A DNA stretch of 64,000 nt. It comes from Serinicoccus profundi. GTDB taxonomy: Bacteria; Actinomycetota; Actinomycetes; Actinomycetales; Dermatophilaceae. This document shows positions 36,005 through 42,670 of this stretch, piece after piece. The number at the start of each line of letters is the position of its first letter. The stretch's first letter is position 1. The position numbers were made by a program, and so were the translations under genes. A model generated the notes under the pieces. That model ran no database searches and was not told where the DNA came from. It saw only the letters and a list, made by a program, of their open reading frames with translations. The stretch covers positions 496,001-560,000 of the forward strand of contig NZ_CP042862.1 of assembly GCF_008001015.1 (NCBI RefSeq). The letters are read 5' to 3'.

Positions 36005-36504
36005 CCATGCACCTCACCATCGACTCACCGGTGGGCCCGCTGCGGCTGCGCAGCGACGGCGACCACCTGACCGGGGTCTTCTTCGCCGAGCACCGGCACG
36101 CGCCCGACGACCTCGGCGACCCGGTCCCCGCCGAGCAGGCACCCGAGGTCCTGCGCGCGGCGGCGCAGCAGCTGGGGGAGTACTTCGAGGGGTCCCGGAC
36201 CGGCTTCGACCTGCCCCTCGCCGCGGCCGGCACCGACTTCCAGCAGCGGGTCTGGGCGCAGCTGCGCACCATCCCCTATGGCGAGACGTGGTCCTACGGA
36301 GAGCTGGCCAGGGCCCTGGGTCAGCCGGGCGCCTCGCGCGCCGTCGGTCTCGCCAACGGTCGCAACCCGCTGTCGATCGTCGTGCCCTGCCACCGGGTGG
36401 TGGGCTCGGACGGCTCGATCATCGGCTACGGCGGTGGCGTCGAGCGCAAGCAGACCCTGCTCGAGCTCGAGCGCTCGGCCGCCACGCCGGCCCTCTTCGC
36501 CTGA
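36001..36504 (+). CDS. ogt: Methylated-DNA-[protein]-cysteine S-methyltransferase
   Basis: A 167-residue suicide methyltransferase that removes methyl groups from O6-methylguanine. The acceptor cysteine is in IVVPCHRVVGSDGSI, preceded by the DNA-binding helix SYGELARALGQPGASRAVGLANGRNPL. Its ATG overlaps the stop of the Ada/AlkA fusion, so both are made from one message; together they restore the functions of the E. coli ada-alkA-ogt set. Confidence 0.96.
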   Translation: MTMHLTIDSPVGPLRLRSDGDHLTGVFFAEHRHAPDDLGDPVPAEQAPEVLRAAAQQLGEYFEGSRTGFDLPLAAAGTDFQQRVWAQLRTIPYGETWSYGELARALGQPGASRAVGLANGRNPLSIVVPCHRVVGSDGSIIGYGGGVERKQTLLELERSAATPALFA

Positions 36505-36548
36505 CGCCTCGGCGCCGACGCGGTGCCGGGGCCGGGCGCGTATCCGAC

Positions 36549-36561
36549 TACCCTTGAGAGG
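36549..36561 (+). promoter_or_regulatory. -10 element of a leaderless promoter (lysS)
   Basis: TACCCT at 36549-36554 lies seven bases before GTG 36562, with no ribosome-binding site of usual strength. Confidence 0.5.
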
Positions 36562-38064
36562 GTGAGCGAGCAGACCCAGCCCAGCGTGCCCGAGACCGAC
36601 CTGCCCGAGCAGATCGCGGTCCGCCAGGGCAAGCGGCAGGCGATGCTCGACGCGGGGGTCGACCCCTATCCCGTCGAGGTGCCGCTCACGCACACGCTGG
36701 CCGAGGTGCGCGAGGGGTGGGCGCACCTGGAGACCGGCGAGGAGACCCAGGACGTCGTCGGTGTCGCCGGCCGGGTGATGTTCGTCCGCAACACCGGCAA
36801 GCTGTGTTTCGCCTCGCTGCAGGCCGGTGACGGCACCCGCCTGCAGGCCATGCTCTCGCTGGCCGAGGTGGGCCAGGAGTCGCTCGATGCGTGGAAGGCC
36901 TGGGTCGACCTGGGCGACCACGTCTTCGTCGAGGGCCGGGTCATCAGCTCCCGTCGCGGTGAGCTCTCGGTCATGGCGACTTCGTGGCGGATGGCGTCCA
37001 AGGCGCTGCGGCCGCTGCCGGTGCTGCACAAGGACCTCTCGGAGGAGCAGCGGGTCCGGCAGCGCTACGTCGACCTCATCGTGCGTGACCAGGCCCGTCA
37101 GATGGTGCTCGACCGGGCGGCGATGACCCGCGCGGTGCGCCGCGTCCTCGAGGCCGACGACTACATCGAGGTGGAGACGCCGGTGCTGCAGGCGGTCCAC
37201 GGCGGGGCCAACGCCCGCCCCTTCCGGACCCACCTCAACGCCTTCGACCTGCCGATGACGATGCGGATCGCGCTGGAGCTCTACCTCAAGCGCGCGGTCG
37301 TGGGTGGCGTGGAGCGGGTCTATGAGATCGGCCGGATCTTCCGCAACGAGGGCATCGACTCCACGCACTCCCCGGAGTTCACCATGCTGGAGTGCTACCA
37401 GTCCTACGGCGACCAGTTCACGATGGCCGACCTCATGCGACGGATGATCCTCGCGGCGGCTGATGAGATCGGCAGCAGGCAGATCGAGAGCCCCCATGGC
37501 CTCATCGACCTCGACGGGGAGTGGGTCTGGCTCCCGTTCTACGACGGGCTCTCCTCCGCGGTCGGCGAGCGGGTCGACGTCGACACCCCGGTCGAGGACC
37601 TGAGGCGGCTCGCCTCGGCCCACGACGTGCCGCTCCAGGCCGGGTGGGGCGCCGACAAGATCGCCCTGGAGATCTTCGGCGACATCGTGGAGCCGACGCT
37701 GGTGCAGCCCACCTTCGTCTGCGACTACCCCGCGATCGCCCAGCCCCTGGCCCGACCGCACCGGGACACCCCCGGTCTCGTCGAGGCCTGGGACCTCATC
37801 ATCGGTGGCATCGAGCGCGGCACCGCCTTCTCCGAGCTCGTCGACCCCGAGATCCAGCGGGCGCGCTTGACCGAGCAGTCGTTGCTCGCGGCCGGAGGCG
37901 ACGCGGAGGCCATGCAGCTCGACGAGGACTTCCTGCGGGCGCTGGAGTATGCCGCGCCGCCGATGGGTGGGCTCGGGATGGGGCTCGATCGGGTCCTCAT
38001 GCTGCTCACCGGGACCGGCGTGCGGGAGACCATCCTCTTTCCGTTCCTCAAGCCGGAGGCGTGA
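36562..38064 (+). CDS. lysS: Lysyl-tRNA synthetase (class II)
   Basis: A 500-residue class IIb synthetase. The N-terminal OB-fold anticodon domain (GVAGRVMFVRNTGKLCFASLQ) is followed by motif 1 (TPVLQAVHGGANARPF), motif 2 (IGRIFRNEGIDSTHSPEFTMLE) and motif 3 (PPMGGLGMGLDRVLML). It charges tRNA-Lys in the cytosol. The start is set by the conserved length and the leaderless-type -10. It is followed, with one-base overlap, by a small membrane-protein gene, and then lsr2. Confidence 0.97.
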   Translation: MSEQTQPSVPETDLPEQIAVRQGKRQAMLDAGVDPYPVEVPLTHTLAEVREGWAHLETGEETQDVVGVAGRVMFVRNTGKLCFASLQAGDGTRLQAMLSLAEVGQESLDAWKAWVDLGDHVFVEGRVISSRRGELSVMATSWRMASKALRPLPVLHKDLSEEQRVRQRYVDLIVRDQARQMVLDRAAMTRAVRRVLEADDYIEVETPVLQAVHGGANARPFRTHLNAFDLPMTMRIALELYLKRAVVGGVERVYEIGRIFRNEGIDSTHSPEFTMLECYQSYGDQFTMADLMRRMILAAADEIGSRQIESPHGLIDLDGEWVWLPFYDGLSSAVGERVDVDTPVEDLRRLASAHDVPLQAGWGADKIALEIFGDIVEPTLVQPTFVCDYPAIAQPLARPHRDTPGLVEAWDLIIGGIERGTAFSELVDPEIQRARLTEQSLLAAGGDAEAMQLDEDFLRALEYAAPPMGGLGMGLDRVLMLLTGTGVRETILFPFLKPEA

Positions 38065-38246
38065 TGGGTGTTCTGCACGAAGGCTGGATGATCCTCGCCG
38101 CACTGCTGCCCTCGGCCGGTCTGCTCTATCTCTTCTACGTCGTCATGAAGCACATCGTCGAGGGCGACCGTCGTGAACGCGCTGCTCAGCGGGCCGCCGA
38201 CCGAGAGCAGGCCGCCGCCGAGCAGCCCACCGACAGCGCTGACTAA
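38064..38246 (+). CDS. Small single-span membrane protein
   Basis: A 60-residue protein, MGVLHEGWMILAALLPSA at the N-terminus with one transmembrane helix (about residues 8-28), then a highly charged Arg/Ala/Glu helix (EGDRRERAAQRAADREQAAA). ATG 38064 overlaps the lysS stop by one base and has GGAGG ahead of it. Similar small proteins lie between lysS and lsr2 in related actinobacteria; no function is known. A perfect hairpin terminator begins two bases after its stop. Confidence 0.7.
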   Translation: MGVLHEGWMILAALLPSAGLLYLFYVVMKHIVEGDRRERAAQRAADREQAAAEQPTDSAD

Positions 38247-38247
38247 T

Positions 38248-38267
38248 CACCGCCCGCGTGGGCGGTG
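38248..38267 (+). terminator. Terminator of the lysS unit
   Basis: A perfect 8-bp stem (CACCGCCC/GGGCGGTG) with a GCGT loop is followed by a T-rich stretch (TGCATTTCTTG). Confidence 0.8.
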
Positions 38268-38340
38268 TGCATTTCTTGTGATCTTCCCGTAACGTGCTCC
38301 GTCGAGTGAAAAGCGGGCCCGCGTGTGCGGCCAAAAGCGC

Positions 38341-38397
38341 TATCATTCACCTGCGCCACATCCTGTAGTGGCGCATGCTTCGCGAAAAGGAGAAGAA
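38341..38397 (+). promoter_or_regulatory. Probable lsr2 promoter and leader
   Basis: TATCAT at 38341-38346 matches the -10 consensus at five of six positions; no good -35 is visible. A second candidate -10 (TAACGT) is at 38290-38295. The region 38268-38397 is more AT-rich than its surroundings, as expected for a promoter bound by Lsr2 itself. The leader ends with a strong ribosome-binding site (AAAAGGAGAAGAA). Confidence 0.45.
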
Positions 38398-38730
38398 ATG
38401 GCACAGCGAGTGCAGGTCATCCTCGTGGATGACCTCAGCGGTGGGGAGGCGAACGAGACTGTTGAGTTCGCCTTGGACGGGGTTCATTACGAGATCGACC
38501 TGAGTGACGACAACGCCGCGAAGCTACGTGAGGACTTCGCGACGTGGATCGGTCAGGCGCGTCGGTCCGGCGGTCGTCGGCAGACCCGTCGACGTGGCGC
38601 CGCTCCGGCCGGCGGCCGCAGCGACGAGCTGGCGAAGGTCCGCGAGTGGGGCCGTGACAACGGCTACAAGGTGAGTTCCCGGGGCCGTGTCTCCCAGGAG
38701 CTCCAGGACGCCTACGCGGCGGCCCACTGA
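38398..38730 (+). CDS. lsr2: Nucleoid-associated protein Lsr2
   Basis: A 110-residue actinobacterial xenogeneic silencer, the functional counterpart of H-NS. The N-terminal oligomerisation domain (MAQRVQVILVDDLSGGEANETV ... YEIDLSDDNAAKLREDF) joins through a basic linker (RRSGGRRQTRRRGAAP) to a C-terminal DNA-binding domain with WGRDNGYKVSSRGRVSQELQDAY, where RGR is the minor-groove AT-hook-like motif. ATG 38398 has a near-perfect ribosome-binding site. It is monocistronic between two strong hairpins and is likely highly expressed. Confidence 0.96.
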   Translation: MAQRVQVILVDDLSGGEANETVEFALDGVHYEIDLSDDNAAKLREDFATWIGQARRSGGRRQTRRRGAAPAGGRSDELAKVREWGRDNGYKVSSRGRVSQELQDAYAAAH

Positions 38731-38749
38731 GTCGAGGACGCACCACCTG

Positions 38750-38785
38750 GCGGGGCCGACATTCCGGACGGGATGTCGGCCCCGC
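38750..38785. terminator. Bidirectional terminator between lsr2 and the ligD-polymerase gene
   Basis: A perfect 13-bp stem (GCGGGGCCGACAT/ATGTCGGCCCCGC) with a 10-base loop, followed by TTCGTG. It lies 20 bases after the lsr2 stop and 30 bases from the stop of the convergent polymerase gene, so it can serve both. Confidence 0.85.
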
Positions 38786-38815
38786 TTCGTGTTTCCTGCG
38801 GCGTGGCCGAGCGCC

Positions 38816-39664
38816 TCAGACCTCATCCATCGTGATCTGCCTGAGATCGACGTCTCCGGAGGCTGCACCCTCCACCTCCGACCACTCCCGCGGGAGCGCG
38901 ACCTGGGGGCGTTCTCGGCCGCGCAGCGACCACGGACAGATGGTCGTCTTGGCGCCATTGTTCTGGCTCCAGTCGAGAAAGACCTTTCCCGGGCGCACGG
39001 CTTTGCTCATCCGCGCCGTGACGAGGTCGGGGTGGGCCTCCGCCAGGCTCTCGGCCAGCGCCTTGGTCACGGCGCTCACCTCATCGGCGCTGCGCGTGCC
39101 CTCGAGGTCGGCATACAGCTGCATCCCTTTGGACCCGCTGGTCACCGGGCGCGATCCCAGGCCGACGGCGTCCAGCCGCTCGCGCACCAGCAGCGCCACC
39201 CGCGAGCACTCGGCGAGGCCGGCGCCGGGGCCCGGGTCCAGATCGATGACCAGGCGGTCCGGGGGCAGCGGGACCCCCTCGTCGTCGATCCGCCACTGCG
39301 GCACGTGCAGCTCCAGGCTGCCGAGGTTGACGAGGTAGACCAGCACGGCGACATCCGTGACGAGGGGGAAGGTCAGATGGGTGTGGCCGCGGGAGGACCC
39401 CGGCGTCGGCACGGTCACCCGGGGCAGCCAGTCCGGCGCGCCCGAGGGGAGGTTCTTCTCGAAGAAGTGGGCCTGGGCCACGCCCTCGGGCCATCGGATG
39501 CGGGTCACCGGTCGCCCCGCCAGCTCCGGCAGGATCTGGTCGGCGTGCGAGACGTAGTAGGTGAGCACCTCGCCCTTCGTCGTGCCCGTCGAGGGATAGA
39601 TCACCTTGTCGAGGTTGCTCACCCGGAGCGTGCGTCCGGCCACGCTCACCTGCTGGCTGCTCAC
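38816..39664 (-). CDS. ligD: LigD-type polymerase/primase domain protein (end joining)
   Basis: A 282-residue archaeo-eukaryotic-primase-type polymerase, the PolDom of LigD as a separate protein. The start LRVSNLDKVIYPSTGTTKGEVLTYY, metal-binding RLVIDLDPGPG (two Asp), SGSKGMQLYADL, SKAVRPGKVFLDWSQNN and KTTICPWSLRGR are the family blocks. The motif that usually ends GLHLY reads GMQLY, so the expected His is Gln. It fills gaps and adds nucleotides at broken ends. Its GTG overlaps the ligase stop by four bases (GTGA on the minus strand): ligase and polymerase are coupled, downstream of the promoter shared with divergent ku. Confidence 0.9.
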   Translation of the reverse strand: MSSQQVSVAGRTLRVSNLDKVIYPSTGTTKGEVLTYYVSHADQILPELAGRPVTRIRWPEGVAQAHFFEKNLPSGAPDWLPRVTVPTPGSSRGHTHLTFPLVTDVAVLVYLVNLGSLELHVPQWRIDDEGVPLPPDRLVIDLDPGPGAGLAECSRVALLVRERLDAVGLGSRPVTSGSKGMQLYADLEGTRSADEVSAVTKALAESLAEAHPDLVTARMSKAVRPGKVFLDWSQNNGAKTTICPWSLRGRERPQVALPREWSEVEGAASGDVDLRQITMDEV

Positions 39665-40662
39665 GGTGCCTCGCTGTCGATGTCGAGGCCTGCGACGTCG
39701 TCGGGTCCGAGGTCGGGGCGCACGCCCTGGAAGGACGGCTGGCGCAGCCGGTCGGTCGTCCGCTCCGCGTCGAGGGCCGCGACGTCGACGACGAGGCGGG
39801 GCTCCACCCACGTCGACCCGCGGGACTCCGCGTGGGGGATCGGCGCGTCGAAGGGGTAGTCGCCGACGGGCACGTCGGCGAGCAGCTGCTGCAGGTGCTC
39901 ACCGGCGCGTCCGGCCAGCCCGCTGCCGACCCTGCCCCGGTAGCGCAGAAGCAGCGACCCGTCCGCGGCGCGCAACGGCATACCTCCCGGGCCGCGGAGC
40001 GGCAGCCCGACGTGGACCGCGCCCAACCGTCCCGGGCGCCCCGTCTCCGGGCGCCACCCCCCGACGACGACGGACACCCGGCCCCGGTGCGGGAACTTCA
40101 GCCACGCGCTGCTGCGCCGCCCGGGCTGGTATGCCGCGTCCCGCCGCTTGCTGACCACGCCCTCCAGGTGCTGATCCCGGGTCGCGGTCAGGAGCATCGC
40201 GCCGTCGTCGTAGACGGGGGAGAGCTGGACGCCGGGGACGTCCTCGAGCAGCTGCTCCAGCGCCTGCCGGCGCGCGGTCCAGGGCAGGGCGGTGAGGTCG
40301 AGGCCGTCGAGGCGCAGCAGGTCGAAGGCGATGTAGGTCGCGGGCCGGGCGAGGGCCAGCCGCTGCGCCGCGGCGCCACGACCGACGTGCACGCGTTCGA
40401 CGACGTGCGCGAACGAGGGTCGGCCCTCGACCAGGCAGACCGCCTCGCCGTCGAGGAGCAGGTCGTCGGCGACCTCGGTCAGGCCCGCGAGCTCGGGGAA
40501 GGCGTGGGCGATGTCGCGCTCGCCCCGGGTGAGCAGCCGCAGCCGGCCGTCCTGCACCTCCGCGAGCAGCCGGATGCCGTCCCACTTGATCTCGTGCACC
40601 CACGCCGGCCCGGTCGGTGGCCGGGGCGGGATCTCACCCGGGGTGGCGAGCATGGGGCGCAT
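39661..40662 (-). CDS. ligD: ATP-dependent DNA ligase (LigD ligase domain, stand-alone)
   Basis: A 333-residue ATP-dependent ligase. The adenylated Lys is in VHEIKWDGIRLLAE (KxDG motif, about residue 29); LLLDGEAVCL, YIAFDLLRLDG, EGVVSKRRDAAYQPGRRSSAWLKF follow as motifs III, IIIa, IV and V, and an OB domain closes the protein. It seals double-strand breaks brought together by Ku. It lacks the fused polymerase and phosphoesterase domains of mycobacterial LigD. The ATG at 40662 is only 18 bases from the divergent ku GTG, so each promoter must lie in or near the other gene's 5' end. Confidence 0.92.
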   Translation of the reverse strand: MRPMLATPGEIPPRPPTGPAWVHEIKWDGIRLLAEVQDGRLRLLTRGERDIAHAFPELAGLTEVADDLLLDGEAVCLVEGRPSFAHVVERVHVGRGAAAQRLALARPATYIAFDLLRLDGLDLTALPWTARRQALEQLLEDVPGVQLSPVYDDGAMLLTATRDQHLEGVVSKRRDAAYQPGRRSSAWLKFPHRGRVSVVVGGWRPETGRPGRLGAVHVGLPLRGPGGMPLRAADGSLLLRYRGRVGSGLAGRAGEHLQQLLADVPVGDYPFDAPIPHAESRGSTWVEPRLVVDVAALDAERTTDRLRQPSFQGVRPDLGPDDVAGLDIDSEAP

Positions 40663-40680
40663 GGGTCCATCCTGGGGTGC

Positions 40681-41718
40681 GTGAGAGCGATCTGGAAGGG
40701 TGCCGTCTCGTTCGGGCTGGTCAACGTGCCCGTGCGGCTGTACTCCGCGACCGAGAACCACGACCTGAGTTTCCACCAGGTGCGCCGCACCGATGGCAGC
40801 CGCATCCGCTACAAGCGGGTGGCGCAGGCCGACGGTGAGGAGGTCGCCTACAAGGACATCGCCAAAGCGTATGAGACCGATGACGGCAAGACGGTCATCC
40901 TCACCGACGAGGACCTCGCGAGCCTGCCCAACCGCAGCTCCAAGGAGATCTCGGTCGAGCGCTTCGTGCCCCGCGAGCAGATCGACCCGATCCTCTTCGA
41001 CAAGGCCTACTTCCTGGAGCCCGACGCCATGGGCGCCAAGGCCTACGGACTCCTGCGGGAGGCGCTGCGGGAGTCCGACCGGGTGGCCGTCGTGACGGTG
41101 TCGGTGCGCAGCCGGATGACGATGGCGGTCCTGCGGGTCCGCGAGGACGACGACGCGATCATCCTCCAGACGCTCCTCTGGCCGGACGAGATCCGAGCCT
41201 CCGACCAGCTCGACCATCTCGACGAGGTGAGCGAGCCCAAGAAGGACGAGGTCGCGATGGCTCGCATGCTCGTCGACTCGATGTCGGGCGACTTCGAGCC
41301 CGAGGGTCACGTCGACGACTTCAAGGAGGCCGTCGACGCGCTGGTGGAGAAGAAGGTCAGCGGCGGGGAGGTCACCGAGAGCCCCGACGAGCCGGACGAG
41401 GACGACAGCGGCGAGGTGGTCGACCTGCTCGCGGCCCTCCAGCGCTCCGTGGACCGGGCCAAGAAAGGTCGCGGCGAGGGGTCGACCGAGGACAGCTCGT
41501 CCTCGGGCGGCCGGGGAACCGGGGCGAAGGGCTCGGGATCCGCGAAGGGCTCGGGCGGCTCGGGATCGAAGTCCGCGAGGTCGAAGTCCGCGGGGTCCAA
41601 GTCCACGGGGTCGACGTCGTCGGCCACCGGCTCCTCGAGCAGCGAGTCCTCGACGACCAAGAGGGCGTCCTCGACCAAGCGGTCGTCCTCGAAGAGCACG
41701 ACCAAGAAGGCGGGCTGA
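40681..41718 (+). CDS. ku: Non-homologous end-joining protein Ku
   Basis: A 345-residue bacterial Ku homodimer subunit that threads onto DNA ends and recruits LigD. The core begins RAIWKGAVSFGLVNVPVRLY and contains FHQVRRTDGSRIRYKRV, FLEPDAMGAKAYGLLREAL and RSRMTMAVLRV. After about residue 255 comes a long low-complexity tail rich in Ser, Gly, Lys and Thr (KGSGGSGSKSARSKSAGSKS), longer than the minimal Ku; Lys-rich tails in other actinobacterial Ku proteins help DNA binding and sliding. GTG 40681 starts the conserved core directly. The gene ends ten bases from a convergent lipoprotein gene. Confidence 0.95.
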   Translation: MRAIWKGAVSFGLVNVPVRLYSATENHDLSFHQVRRTDGSRIRYKRVAQADGEEVAYKDIAKAYETDDGKTVILTDEDLASLPNRSSKEISVERFVPREQIDPILFDKAYFLEPDAMGAKAYGLLREALRESDRVAVVTVSVRSRMTMAVLRVREDDDAIILQTLLWPDEIRASDQLDHLDEVSEPKKDEVAMARMLVDSMSGDFEPEGHVDDFKEAVDALVEKKVSGGEVTESPDEPDEDDSGEVVDLLAALQRSVDRAKKGRGEGSTEDSSSSGGRGTGAKGSGSAKGSGGSGSKSARSKSAGSKSTGSTSSATGSSSSESSTTKRASSTKRSSSKSTTKKAG

Positions 41719-41728
41719 GAGCAGGGCC

Positions 41729-42346
41729 TCAGGGCGCCTCGGTGGTCTGCGCAGCCTCCTCGAGCGCAGCCTTGGGGCTGCAGCCGACACCCTGGTCGAG
41801 CTTGCCCGCCGTGAGGGTCAGGGTCGAGCGCAACGCCTCGCTCACGTCCTCCGGCGAGTCACCGAGCGCCACGGCCGTGATCGAGTAGGGGGTGCGGGCG
41901 TCGGCCTCGGACCCGGGGTCGGTGCACAACGTGATGGCCACCCCCTGGCGCGGTCCGATGACGGACTCACCGAGGTAGTCGGGGCCCGCCGCGCCACCCT
42001 CGGTCTCCGCGGCCAGGGCGCGGGCCTCCTCACGGCCTTCCTCGCCGACCACCACGCTGAGGCGCAGCAGTGGGGCCTGGCCGTCGTAGGCCTCGCAGAC
42101 CCACGAGGTGTCGTCGTCGGCGACCACGAGCTCGCGGGGTTCGGCCAGCTCCCCACCGGCGACGGCCCGCAGGTTGGCGGGGCTCATGTCCTCGCAGAGC
42201 CAGCCGTTGCCGCCTCTGCCGTCTCCCGGTGCGGTCTCGGAGGTCGTCCCGCCGCTCGTCGGTCCCTCGGGCTCGGGCTCAGAGGTGCACCCGGTGGCGC
42301 CGAGCGCGAGGAGCAGAGCCAACGGGATCGACGGGCGGACGCGCAT
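41729..42346 (-). CDS. Putative lipoprotein of unknown function
   Basis: A 205-residue exported lipoprotein: MRVRPSIPLALLLALGATGC carries the lipobox, followed by a Pro/Thr/Gly/Ser linker and a domain with four cysteines (WLCEDM, WVCEAY, TLCTDP, VGCSPK), suggesting two disulfides. It resembles the DUF3558-like small actinobacterial lipoproteins in layout, but the family is not assigned. The open frame continues antisense through clpC, but only this part has a signal peptide. A TACGAT -10 (42358-42353) lies six bases before the ATG, so the gene appears leaderless. Confidence 0.75.
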   Translation of the reverse strand: MRVRPSIPLALLLALGATGCTSEPEPEGPTSGGTTSETAPGDGRGGNGWLCEDMSPANLRAVAGGELAEPRELVVADDDTSWVCEAYDGQAPLLRLSVVVGEEGREEARALAAETEGGAAGPDYLGESVIGPRQGVAITLCTDPGSEADARTPYSITAVALGDSPEDVSEALRSTLTLTAGKLDQGVGCSPKAALEEAAQTTEAP

Positions 42347-42401
42347 CCCCGCATCGTAGGACGCGCAGGATCGGCGCAGGCGCCCCCATACTCCGACCCC
42401 A

Positions 42402-42518
42402 CCGAGCGTCGCACATGGGTCGGACGGAGCGACCATCTGCGACGCTCGGTCGGTCTGGGAGCGACCATCTACGACGCCCGGTCGGTCTGGGAGCGACCAT
42501 CTACGACGCCCGGTCGGG
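42402..42518. repeat. 32-bp tandem repeat (three copies) with an inverted half-copy forming a hairpin
   Basis: Direct copies begin at 42426, 42458 and 42490, each starting GGAGCGACCATCT and ending in GACGCYCGGTCGG. Copies two and three are identical over about 28 bases; copy one differs at three or four positions. The stretch 42402-42422 (CCGAGCGTCGCA...) is the reverse complement of 42430-42450 with two differences, so a stem of about 20 bp can form around a 7-base loop. Strict 32-base periodicity and the inverted partner suggest a mobile or regulatory small repeat, or a transcription-ending structure for the lipoprotein side. Confidence 0.75.
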
Positions 42519-42613
42519 TGGGGGGCACGGTATGCGTCCTCCCGCACATGCGCGAGGCTGCGCGAGGCATTGCGCCGGGGGCGAACACGGAACATCGGCG
42601 GCGGATGACGACG

Positions 42614-42654
42614 TTGACTCGGATCAGACGCACGTAGAGTGGGTGATAGCCCAC
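42614..42654 (+). promoter_or_regulatory. Candidate clpC promoter with overlapping dyad
   Basis: TTGACT (42614-42619) and TAGAGT (42635-42640) are separated by 15 bases, slightly short. A 5-bp inverted repeat GTGGG-TGATAG-CCCAC (42639-42654) begins at the -10 and could be an operator or a 5' hairpin. Clp genes of actinobacteria are usually controlled by ClgR; no clear ClgR box was recognised. Confidence 0.4.
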
Positions 42655-42670
42655 AGTGGAGGAGAAGAGC

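Larger units (their letters stand above)
42347..42670. other. Gene-free 324-bp region before clpC
   Basis: It contains the leaderless -10 of the lipoprotein gene (minus strand), a 32-bp tandem repeat with an inverted partner, and the clpC promoter and ribosome-binding site. Open frames across the repeats encode only periodic low-complexity peptides and are not genes. Confidence 0.7.
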
